A stretch of 64,000 nucleotides of DNA, from the NCBI GenBank assembly GCA_008692225.1, contig VICG01000013.1, forward strand, positions 1,116,001-1,180,000, given 5' to 3'. The DNA comes from Monilinia fructicola (lineage: Eukaryota; Ascomycota; Leotiomycetes; Helotiales; Sclerotiniaceae). Shown here one piece after another: positions 47,095 to 58,668 of this stretch. The translations under genes and the position numbers were made by a program. Numbering within the stretch: position 1 is the stretch's first letter; each line of letters opens with the position of its first letter. The notes under the pieces are model-generated. The model made no database searches. It was not told the DNA's origin and saw only the letters and a program-made list of their open reading frames with translations.

Positions 47095-50005
47095 TTCCGT
47101 GTTATCAAACGGTAGACGAGAATAATACCGGAGATGATCGTTATCAATATTGGATAAAGTACAGTGCCGTTAACATCAATGTTCCTTTTTTATCATTCGA
47201 TCAAGGGAGTGGAGTGCCGTGTAGCGAGCGGGCTATTTGATTCAAGGTGATTCAGAAGCTTGCTTGCTGCTTGCTGCTTGCTGTCTTGCATCAGGTCATC
47301 CATCCTACTGTAACTTGATACTGCTGTCCTCTGTACTGTTCCGGCTCATCCCTAATCAACAAACTCTAACGTTCCCCTAAGACACTAACTCCCGGTATTT
47401 GACCTTGAAGCTTTTCCTTGCTGTAACAGTGGACAATGGACAATGGACATCCGATGGGTGGACACGGGACACGGACTCAAGCAACTGCAACTTCTGCAAG
47501 TCTGCATCAAACCTTTCTCACACGTTTCGTTTCTCGCCTAATCAACCGAATTGGAACTGACCTCTATATGGAATGGCCTCCCTCTCACCAACATGAAGAA
47601 ATTTACGAAAAGCTCCGCCACCGAGAATACGCCGCTCATCCTAATCATCAATACCGTATTCGCTCCGCTCCTTCACATGAATGGATAGGTCTACTGTACA
47701 GAGTACAGAATGCTCAAGTACCATTTGCACATTGCTCGATTCGGTGCCACCACCGTACAAAACTAAATGGCCGATTATGCCTAGATGGATCCCGTGCGGC
47801 GTACGTATCATTCGAAATCCATTCTGGATGGATTATGGATGGATCCATCAATCTATCTCAAGATACAGTACCTCCTGTACAGAGTACATTATTCAACCGA
47901 GCTAAAAAATGCCTCAATCAAGAAAAAGAGACCCATAAGTTTCTGATATGGATGGACCCCTTGACTAAAACTCACCAAGTACTCCGCAGACCTCGACCTT
48001 GACCTCGACCTCGACCTTTCTTTGAAGTTTGAAAATCCTTTGCGATAAGGCAAGACGCTGCATGGGTCATTCTCTGACCTTGTTTCCCGCCCCTTGAGCA
48101 TTTCCCAAACTCGGAACGAAATAATGTCTGATTGCGTGACAAAAAGGATAATGAGGCTCAAGGGTTAAGCATCGTTTTTTTTTTTCCATAAGCCAAGTTT
48201 TCTGGTATCGGGCCTTAAAAAATCAGTGTGAAGGATCCATTCAAGATTAAGTTACTTGGATGGTGATTGGCGCATATACTTTCGCTCGAACTTTGCTTGT
48301 TGAGATGTGGATTCATTGATCCGTACCTGGCTGGCATCATTGATATCTGAGATTTCGAGATTTCCCGATGGATAATCAATCATTGAATGAGATTCTGCGG
48401 ACTAATGATATTGACGACTGATTCCACATGCCCTCACCGCTACCGGTGTGTTGTGCTTGAATCCATGCGCTATTTATATCTTCTTCACTCATCATCCCAT
48501 ACGGTACCGAACGCAATGATAGTTCTACAGTACAGTACTGTACATATCTACTCCCCCCCCTAAACAAACGTTAAAATCTGGGTCAGCCAGATGAACCTAA
48601 CGAGTAAAATTTATCTTAGATTTACTCCGTAGATTTTGCTACAGATCGAAGGTACCTTGGAATCTCTAAAAGGTCCAATTTTGGCCTGTGCAAAAGATTC
48701 CAACCATTCAGGTGAAGTCTACCAGGGAAGATTCGTCATTTAACGCTTGTTGAGGGGAGTATTAACGTCTAGACGTGAGGTGAATCCTTCGCACATTAAG
48801 ACAACAACTTCACCCGCGCTCGGTCTTCAATACTCTGTACATTTGAACCCCAACATACGCAAATTTACGGTTTCAGCACATATAGAGCTCGAAGACGATC
48901 ATCATTCCATGTTAACCTTCTCATGAGCAGGCAAACCAAAGTTCCGATTCGATGTTGAAGCGGTACTGCAGAAATACTAGGCTGCAGTAAGGTTACATCG
49001 CTCAAGTTTCAACTGCACATCAGCACTGCATAGGTTCAAGACGTCGCAAGGATAGCAACAAAATCATACCATACTGTATCACACATCATCATCACATTAT
49101 TTCACATGAATCTAGAATTTGTTCGTGAAAATCTAGACTAGATCTTCATGAACCCGTACAAGTTATAATCTCATCACTCAGACTCAACCAACCCTTCTCG
49201 CGTCCCTGCTTGCCTGCACAAGTTGCCTGCACAAGATGAGATCAAGCGACTCAATTGAGACTTCCATACATATCACATCATAAAGTCTCCGAGACCTCAC
49301 ATGAAATACAATATCAATATCTCTTCCTTCAATGCCTCTGAGGTCTGGACAAATATCTGCTTCCACTTGCGAAAGTTACATGTACACTGCAAGCCAAGAT
49401 ATTGGCAAAGATTTTCATTGCCAAGTATCTGCAGTGATAATACCGTACGTTGATATGTAGTATGAAGTCATGCTGCTAATAGCCTAATACTCGTGAAGAT
49501 ATACTGTACAAGTATGAATTTTCTCCTTTGTGATGAATAATAAGCATATTTTTAGATTGTCGAGATTTTCATTCGGCTTCACTATAAGGTTATTCAGCCT
49601 GCAAATTCTTCGAAGAGTGGTTTGCACTATATGAGGGGAGGGGAAGATATTCTTGAAAAAATGGTCATACAGTAGATACCGAGCGGGTAACCACCTCGAA
49701 TGACAGATTCGCTAAGCCCTCCCCTTCATCAGCCATCTCAATTCATCAGCCCAATCCACCTCCCAATCCCACGTCATAACCCAACTATCAACCTAGTTGA
49801 ACCTACTCCCACCCAAAGCCCCACCCTTCTCTTTCATTTATTCCAAAGCCCCACCAAAAACTAAAAAAGTTCCCGTGAAAATTGCCCCACCTCATGATTA
49901 CACTCAAAAGTCCGCATTGAAGAAAGAGAAAAGTTCTCCTTTTGCGCAGGGAAATTTAGCCAAAAAATATTTGAACCATGAGATTCAGGGAATTCTCAAT
50001 ATGAA

Positions 50006-50093
50006 CTCTCTGACGGGGAGTCGAACCCCGGTCTCCCGCGACTTGCAATCAAGCGATGACAAGCGGAAATCATGACCGTTAGACCATCAAAGA
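50006..50093 (-). tRNA. tRNA-Asp (GUC) with a 16-nt intron
   Basis: On the minus strand the acceptor strands TCTTTGA and TCAGAGA pair over seven positions (one G-T), with discriminator G at 50006. The T arm is CGGGG-TTCGACT-CCCCG. The anticodon stem TCCGC/GCGGG closes a TTGTCAC loop with anticodon GTC (50058-50060). A 16-nt intron (50041-50056) sits one base 3' of the anticodon, the standard position. The D-arm region GGTCTAACGGTCATGA fits fungal tRNA-Asp. The mature length is 72 nt before CCA addition. Confidence 0.92.
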
Positions 50094-52803
50094 TATTTGT
50101 TGATTTGTTGAAATGTCTCGGGATATTTGAAAATATATCTTAAACAGTAGAGGGGGAGTGCGGGGTAGTTGAGTGAGAGGGTGCGTGGACTACTACCTGT
50201 TCGGGAAAGTACATTGAAGAGTAGATGTGGACATATAGATGCTATAGTTGCAGAGATATGCTGAGGGAAGTTGATGGAGGTGTATTAGATCAGAGTTGAT
50301 TGTGATCAGCCTGCCTCGAGAATCGATAGACGATCCATACCCTTCCAAGTTGGAAAGAGCAAACGCACCAGATGATTTTCAGGTGGATATTCAAGAGTAT
50401 GTATCTCAGAGTATCAGATCTGATCGTAGTTGATACAGTAAACCGAATCAAGAAACTTTATCTGGATCGTTCATTCTTCACCCTGCACTCATTACAGTTT
50501 ACCTTTGCGTCTCGCGAGAATCTTCAACTTGCAAGTGTGTCTCGCTATCAACCTCCTTATTCTATGATCGCAAACAATAAACAGTATCATGTGTATGCTT
50601 GGGCCCTAATATCTGAACCCAAAGGCTCCCACTTGCTCATTCCTGAACTTTCCAAAGCGGAGTTACGGGCAATAATAGTGTGTGGGATTACATGCTGGGT
50701 TTGGTACTTGGATGTACTGGTATACTATAGACTATAGCACTTGGAAGTTGAAGTTATGGAATTACCTGTTGTCATATCTTGTGTAATAGCGCTCCAAGTC
50801 GAAAGGACTTTCTCTTTGGCCTTCGGCGCAGCCAACGGATTTTTCTTCGGAGCCCTTCAAGTGTCGGTAGGAGATTCGCACCAGGATTGCTTTGCTTCTT
50901 TCCCGTCTGTACATGTGTGAGGGGACGGTGAGGTCGAACTTACAAAATTACAATTCCCTCTGCCCGTGTAGCAAAGCCCTTCCATAGCCTTTCACAATAT
51001 GGCTTCTTTCTTGTAAGGTACCTCTCAAATCCTCGGGTGTACCATAAGAGACTGAATCTCACCTTGTCCAGATACGGATTTCTTCAGGATTGTTTGGGGT
51101 CATCACCCGGCTTAATGATATGGTCTCCAAACTGGTACCAGAAAACCTGCCCCGTTTCAATATGCCCGCCGAACGAGCTTTCATGACGAGGTGAATGTTC
51201 TCAATGTTCTTAATGTTAGTATTCTCAATATTTCAACAGATTAAATTTTCTTAGATGAATCGAATGTTCCTAATAGACTGGATATCCCAAACTGATTGGA
51301 TGTCCTAATAGATTCGAGAATCAAAAACACCTCCTTATCGGACTGCAGTTCCGACTACTTGGAATCGTACCGTCGTATCAGATTGTTCCTCTCCATGAAA
51401 TAAGGCCCAAGCTCGTACGTAGTGAGATGCATCTTGTCTTGATGTACTCCTTTCCGGCCTTCGTTCTCCAATAAACGGCCCTTCTATCACCCTAGTCGAA
51501 ACAATAAGGGGTGTCAAGTGGCATCCTTTAGCTACAACATCGGAACCAATAGCCATCCGTGGGAATAAAAAATAAGAGAGAACGGCCTTCAGGAGGTAGA
51601 AAGGATAGCACTACTAGTGTAGGATGCGCATGTGTAATTTGGTGTCTATATGTACTACTATACTATAGACTATAGTACTTGGACTTACTTACTGGTACAT
51701 ATCTTACAGTATTGCTGTTTCGACGAGTTCAGCAAGAATTGTGTTAGGACTTGAATTTATGGGTGGCTATAGTGCTTTACGAGACAAAACACTCTCACAC
51801 AGTCCTATAGATCTCCATATCAATTTCGCTGATACGCTCGAAGTTGGCATCATATTGATGACCATTTTCACACGATACTAAAAACATAGTATCTAAAGAG
51901 CAATACATACGTTACTTTTCCTGAGGACCATTGTTGTAACAAGCAGGAAAGGCAAATAATCACATTTTATAATATCTACGGACTTACTGGGAGAATAGTA
52001 ATAGTTACTCATCTTGATATACATTATCTGAATCAAACAAGGGCCACCGATCATTCTTCTTCGTTCAATATCAATGTGTAAGTAAGATGAACTCAGGCTG
52101 GGTCCTTTTAAAAGTAATAGCAATGATGCAAATCGATACAATATGCACAATAAACTAGTATGCTCCCCTTGAAAACATTGTCAAGTAGATGTTCGCCTAA
52201 AACAGTTTTCGCATACCAACTCCAATCATTTGTTATCATTTTCTTCAATCGCCTATATCAAGATCTCATGACGAGAATACAGTCTGGCAAATTTTGAATC
52301 GTTCCACTTAACTAGAAGTCTCTTTCAAGTTAGTTTAGAGTACATAGTGACTAGTAAAGTCAATGGATAGACTATTAGACGGTGTCATCTGAGGAGATAT
52401 GTCTTCAGAATGTTTATGCACCTTCTCTTGTAATCAGAAGCTCTTCTTATTTGTGAAGTACGAAGGGAGACGATATCGATTTTTGTGCTGGTAGTTTGAG
52501 TATTAAGCGCAAAGCCCCGCACGTTGTGGTATGGTAAGCATTAGAACGTGGGTGGTCAGCGGGCGGCTAACTGTCGATTTTGGCCAATCACCACTCCTTC
52601 CTGTCAGCAAGTGGTAGTTTATATTCCTAACGCATATCTTCTTTTTATTGGTGCACTATTTATTTTCAGTTCCAAAATTATGGGGTTGTGTTTGTACATC
52701 AATCGACACTAAACTTATGTTAATCAGAAGCCTTTGAAATCCTGCCTCATGAGAATCACCTCGGTCTCTCTTAGATACAGCACACACGATATTTATCGTA
52801 ACC
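50094..52803. other. Intergenic, no convincing gene
   Basis: Frames at 50372-50737 (plus, 121 codons) and 51335-51556 (minus, 73 codons) are open but carry no recognisable domain. The minus-strand one (PLIVSTRVIEGPFIGERRPE) looks coding-like in composition and could be a relic. The region ends in the promoter of the NLR-like gene. Confidence 0.45.
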
Positions 52804-55800
52804 ATGGCTGATCCACTCGGTACTGCAGCGAGCATTATTGCAGTATTGGAATTAGCAAAATCTACTGCCGAGTACCTCCGATCAGTCAAAGACGCTTCGA
52901 AGCAATGCAAAAGTTTGTTGGTAGAGATTAGCAGCATTCGAGGCATCTTAACCGAATTGAATGAAACAATCAGCAGCGCTGAGGATGACAATGATAGCAA
53001 TGATGATCATGACACTCAAGACCAGCATACATGGTCATCGACCTTCACCATACTTCAAGAATCAGATGGGCCGCTCAAGATACTTCAGGAAGCATTGGAA
53101 GAGCTGGATTCCCAAGTGAGAAAGACTGCCTCAGCCACTGGAATCAAAAAATTGAAAAAAAGTCTCCTTTGGCCCTTGAATAAAGATCAGACGAATGACT
53201 TACTCCAAATCATTGAGCGACAGAAATCACTGCTGGCGCTTGCTTTGGAAAATGATCATTTCCTGATGTCTCAGAATATTCAAAAGGAGATTGTTACAAC
53301 GAGAAAAAAACTACAATCCACGTTTGAAGAAGTGCAAAAGATATCCAAGGGTTTAACCCAACTGGAGATGAGACATTACGGTAGCTTGCTGAGAATACTT
53401 GTTGGGAGACCATTACTAATGGGTTGTTAGATGATAAGTCCCGGCATATCTTAGAGTGGATAGCTCCTATGAACTTCTCCATTGCTCACATCGATATTAC
53501 GAGCCAACGCAGGGAGAAGTTTGGTGAATGGTTTCTCGAGACAGCTGAATATAAAGACTGGTTGGGGGGAGTCAGCCAGATTTTGTTTTGTAAAGGTATT
53601 CCAGGAGCTGGGAAGACATACCTTGCGTCGCTTATAATTGATCATTTACGTGGTACTCTCGATGAGACAGTTGGAATGGCGTGGGCATACTGCAACTATA
53701 CTGAGAGAAAATCCCAAAGTACTCTCAAATTAACGAGTAGCTTACTTCGACAGCTTGCTCAAGGCTTGGGTGATATCCCTCGAAATATCCAAGATCTTTA
53801 TGAAGCACACTCGAGTGGGCAAGTGCCTCTGCGGTTGAGCGAAGTTAAACAGGCTCTGATGTCTATTGTAACAGCTTACGATCGTGTATTTTTGGTCGTT
53901 GACGCTTTAGATGAGTGTGATGATACCAATGGCACAAGAGATACTTTCACAGAAGAGTTATTAGCGCTTCCTGCACATGTTCAAATATTGGTTACCTCTC
54001 GACCAATCAAAAACATAGAAGACGAATTCTCTCGGAGTACACATATAGAGATCCGTGCTCAAGATGACGATATTAAAAATTATGTTAATTTGCGGGTGCG
54101 AGCTCCTCAATTTTCCTTATTTGGTTCCTTGCGTTTTAACGTCATCTTCTCTGCAGCTTCACGAGGATCGGAATTTAAGGAAACTTGTACAATCAGATAC
54201 AGACTTGCAGAATCACATCGTAGAGGCCGTTGTAGAGCGATGTCAAGGCATGTAAGTGATACAAACTGTCCAGAAACCTATTCATTCCTTACCTCACAAA
54301 AAATGATTAATCTGGACAGGTTCTTGATGGCCAAGTTACACCTCGACTCCCTCGCCAGAAAGGCCAAATACCACAAAAATGCAGTTTTGAAGATGATAAA
54401 TCAACTACCGCATGAGTTGGATACTACCTATCAAAATGCCATGGAGCGAGTTTTGGACCAAGAAACCGACGAGAGTGAGCTTGCAAAAAGAGTCCTGCTC
54501 TGGGTATGGCAAGCTTTTGAACCTCTGAATATTCGTCAGCTCCAGGAAGCCAATTCGGTCGCAATGGGCGAGCCACATGGAGATGTTGATAGTCACGTCA
54601 AGCCGGCGATGTTGACATCTGTTTGCGCTGGTCTTGTTGAAGTTGAAGAAAGTGGAACTCTTCGGCTTGTTCACTTTACTGCTGCGGATTTCTTTTTTCG
54701 CCACTCTCAAGAGTATTTTCAGGATAGGAGCATGTATCTATCCTTCATATGCCTCAAACACGTTGATATGTCCTCGAGTGACGCTGACCGCAAGGATCTA
54801 GTATTTGATGAATTGGAGGAGGAATATGAGTGGATGGTGGGTCAACGGGCGGATCCCAGCCATCAGCGTAGTTTCATGACATATGCTGTTCCCCACCTCA
54901 AGGATCATTTGCGATATCAGCCAGGGCCACTTGGAGATCCTCTATTGTTCCAAGCAATTAAAGATGCTTGGGGCCACTTCACACATAGTCTAAGTGGATT
55001 TTATGCGTATATCACAGGTTCAGGCGGTTTCGAATCAGAACATTTAGATTTCTTTCCCGATCTTCCCGACGATTTACAAATCGCAGCTTATTTTGGCTAT
55101 CATGTCGAGGTTGAACATCTTTTGAGAGATGATTCATCTGAAGAGGAAAACCAAGTAACCTTGGACAAGGGTGCCGCCGCTTGCATTGCTGCGTATAGAG
55201 GGGATGATGAGATATTGAGAGTTCTTCTCGAGGCGAAGGCAGATGTCTCCTCTACTTTTGGACAATGGACACCATTAGAATGGGCAATTGCAAAGGAAAA
55301 TCTCACAACCATCCAGTTGTTATTTTACTTCATCCATGATCTGGGAAGCTTCCGCCTTGACGGGAAGGAAATCTTAATCCCTTTTGCAATCATTCAAAAT
55401 CCTACTACTCCCGTTTATCAACCAATCATCGAGATACTTCTAGAGCAAGGTGCTGATATAAATGGAAAAGATACAGAAAATCGGGCCGCGCTTCATTGTG
55501 CAATCTCAATTCATGGTGGGAAAGATTCACCACATGTTACGGAACTGATATCTATCATCAACTTGTTGATAAGCCACGGTGCTGACATTAATCAAGAGTC
55601 CAATGGATCTACACCCCTCGCTGAGGCTTGTCGGCATGGCTTGTGGAATATTGCGAGACTGCTCCTTGAACGAGGGGTCGACGTTAATAAAGGAGCAGAA
55701 GTCACACCTTTTTATAATACTTGCTTTTACCCTTACCAATTCAATGATAGCATGGAGTGTATGGATATGGCCACATGCCTTCTAGACCATGGTGCCGATC

Positions 55801-57050
55801 CAAACAAGGGCTCAAAAACAACACCGTTGATACGAGCCTGTAAGAGGAAAGACATGGAGCTTGTGAGCTTTCTTCTTGAGAAAGGTGCCGATGTAAACAA
55901 GATACCCGATATGGCGATGATTCAATCACCCATATATACGGCTTACGCTTGGGAGCATGGGACGGTCCTGAATCTTAGTCCTCAGCTCGAGGGACCAGCA
56001 TTACGACACAATCCTTTGCTAGCAGCATGCACAATGTTACCAGGATCAAAAGATATAGTCAAACTTCTTGTCGATAGAGGAGCTGACGTCAACTGCGGAG
56101 TTGCACAAACCCCCTTGTTTACTGCCGCAGACCAGAGAGATATTGAAACTGTGAAGCTCTTGCTTGCTAAAGGAGCAGATCCCCATAACGCTGGAATCGA
56201 TCCCTATAATCACTGGACAACCTGCCATTTTCCTAGATACGTACCTATCATTCAGGTACTTATCGAGGCAGGTGCAGTTGTGGACGAAAGATTCGTTGAC
56301 ACGGTTTACTGTCGCTATCACCGGATAAATAGAGTTCATCGTGATATGCCGGTTGATAAGGTGCATGACGATCGTCGTCGTAAACAATTGGAGGAGTATG
56401 ACAAGTTTCATAAGCATAAACAGTTGAATAATGAGTATCAATATCTAGATGAAAATTCCAGCGAGGATAATTTCATTGAGAGCATTCATTGCCATTACCA
56501 TCGGGAACATAGCACGCGCCGCCGTTTACAGATTGAGCGTTCGTATGAAGAGTATCGCAATGAATCGTTGAAAGATGAGGATTCGGATGGGCACTCGGGG
56601 AGCTTGGATGAGAATTCACATAAAGTTCTCAGTAAAGCCGATTGTGGAACTTCGGATTCAGATCCGGGCTCGGATAAAAACCTGGAGTCAAACTTAGATG
56701 AGGATCCAAATGATGCTTTGAGCGAGATTGATTATAGATATTCGGATTCGGATTCAGGTTCGCATTCAGGTTCAGGTTCGGATTCGAATCCGGGTGGTAT
56801 AGACTATGCCAGTAAAGATTTTGATGGGGACGAATATAAAGATGGAGATGAATATGAGGATGAGGAAGAAAAGATCAAGTATCAAGTATATCAGCCAAGT
56901 ATTGTTGACATTCTAAGTGCAAAAGTAGCACTTGGTGATATACATGGCAGCTTGACTTCTCTCATCTTGCCACAGAAAGATCGAGATTGGAAGCTGGACT
57001 TTAGTCCTCTATGGCGCCTGGATATGAGAGAACAGTACCGAGGGACGTGA
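52804..57050 (+). CDS. NLR-like STAND protein: Fungal_N/SesA-type N-terminus, NACHT, ankyrin repeats
   Basis: A 1355-residue signal-transduction NTPase of the kind used in fungal non-self recognition and programmed cell death; the ligand is unknown. Exons 52804-53380, 53431-54095, 54157-54251, 54320-57050; introns 53381-53430, 54096-54156 and 54252-54319. Residues 1-55 (MADPLGTAASIIAVLELAKS and on) match the fungal STAND N-terminal domain. NACHT: Walker A GIPGAGKT near residue 248 and Walker B VFLVVDALDECDD near 345. C-QGM-FLMAKLHLDSLARK, rebuilt across the third intron, and LPHELDTTYQNAMERVL are conserved post-NACHT blocks. About ten ankyrin repeats (LLxxGADxN) span roughly 690-1095. The acidic C-terminus has two related segments with C-x-Y-H-R (near 1105 and 1164) and Asp/Ser-rich runs. 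No frame breaks after intron modelling. Confidence 0.88.
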
Positions 57051-58668
57051 TGAGATAGATATAGTTGTTTCGGCGATATAAGAATTCATATCAACTACCC
57101 AGCCCTGGAAACTTCATAACACTCGTCAATGTTTGAATTTGGATTCGATGATCCCATGATCTCTTCAAATCAACCCTCTACCCCTCTGTTACTTCCCCCA
57201 TCCCTATTCCAAAACGAATTATTCTAGCTTTGAGTAACTTCACTTGAAGCTTCTTTGCCTCATCGTTCAATCACCATTCGCACCGCTTATCTGACCAAGC
57301 CCTTGTCTGAGAGCGGGGCAACTCAAACATTTTGTTGTGTGGTTATTGTGTTGGAAGAAGACAAACATATAAAACAGTCCATGAACCAGTGATAAAACCC
57401 CATACCTGCCTAGGTAGGTAAACAAAGAAAATCCAAGTAAGATTAAGCGCTCAGGTCTATATTCACCCCGTATCTCTCACTCCCTCCACCCTAACTTCTA
57501 TTCATCTGGTCTATGTACTACTACGTTCACCTTCCCACTTACCATTACCACTCACACCATCCCGATCTTTGATATGCACCTTCATACGGAATTTACCGCC
57601 CATTCAAACTTTTGGTTGCACATCTGTTATAGGGTATTCACCCTGAAGACACCCTGAAGACACCCTGAAACCCAGAACTACCTACTATAGGAATATATAT
57701 CTGGTCTCCATAGCGTTCATCACGCCCGTACTATCTATCTTACATCCCCATCCATAGCCACCAAACTACTCAGCCATGAATCCCAAATCCCATTCCCCAC
57801 CCCATACGCACCCTTACCTGCAATCAAAATCTTGTAAATCTCTCGAACCCAACGTTGCACATCTACTACAGGACATTCAGCCTATTACTGCAGGGCGTAA
57901 GATAGCTTGCCACACCAAATCTCTCCCCATCCCTCCCCATCCCATACCTCATCTCCTCGAGCCCTCCACTCTGAAAGCATACGAAACACGAGGTATATCA
58001 CTCCTCCTCCTCCTCCTCCTCCCCATTACCCCCCTTCAATCCCACCCCTTCACAGAAGCCCCTCCATCCAACCTTGTAAGTTTTCTGTTGCACATCAGCA
58101 GCTACAGTGTGTCGAGCCTAGAATTTCCCCCTGAACATCCGCAACTCTGCCAATCCTCACTGCTCTGGACTAAGAAGAATTGGCGACCGCCATGTCTATT
58201 TTGAGTTTAACATCAGCCGTGCTGCACAAGCCGGGCGGCTTCTCATTTCCTCTCATTTCCTCGCCGGAAGCTCGCTCCTTGGTTGATATAACCTTGCCTC
58301 GCTTAGCTCGATAGAAATCTTTTGCATGGGAGTGGAAGAGAAATATCAAGGTAGAAATACACCATTAATTAGCGACCATATGAACATTAACACCGAGTGA
58401 GTAGTAGATAGCAAATTGAACAAATGATTGATTACGTTTCATATTGCATAGTATTTATAGCTAACTTCAATTGGAGATGTGTTCTTTTATTCCCACGTCC
58501 GCTCCCAGATTGATAATTGGAATATGTACGCCTTCCGTCTTGGCCGCGGTCAGATTGGTTAATTCCTGTAATCAATATCAACGCCCTCAGACCAAAGCAA
58601 ATCACCCCGCGTGAGAATAAGTCTTTGAGCCCAAGAAATTCCAATGCCACACCCTATGCCTCAACCTC
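57051..58668. other. Intergenic between NLR-like and Nif1-like genes
   Basis: A plus-strand frame at 57776-58204 (142 codons) is Pro/Leu-rich low complexity and is not called. ACACCCTGAAG is repeated near 57650. A CTGCCTAGGTAGG palindrome lies at about 57408. Confidence 0.5.

Larger units (their letters stand above)
44861..50005. other. Gene-poor region
   Basis: No convincing gene. The longest frame, 188 codons at 47436-48002 (plus), has no recognisable domain and contains ACTGTACAGAGTACAG repeats, so it is left uncalled. Repeats: GAGTGAAGGAGTGAAGG near 45005-45075, GTAGTATGTGTAGTATGT and GGTGGTAGTAG units at 45735-45975, and (ACAGT)n at 47063-47094. Palindromes of the CCTAGGTA and GTACAGTAC types are frequent at 46060-46640. 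Confidence 0.5.

Noticed and set aside
47436..48002. 188-codon plus-strand ORF as a gene
   Set aside because: No domain, contains the dispersed ACTGTACAGAGTAC repeat, and no supporting splice or conservation signal.
53381..53430. Apparent frameshift separating the N-terminal domain from the NACHT domain of the NLR-like gene
   Set aside because: A 50-bp GTAGCT...TTGTTAG intron with a perfect TACTAAT branch site restores the frame (HY-DDKSRHILEW).
54055..54319. Second apparent frame change in the NLR-like gene
   Set aside because: Two normal introns (54096-54156 and 54252-54319) explain it and recover the conserved QGMFLMAKLHLDSLA block.
57776..58204. 142-codon ORF as a secreted small protein
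   Set aside because: Pro/Leu low complexity produced by CCTCCTCCT runs; no signal peptide at the start.
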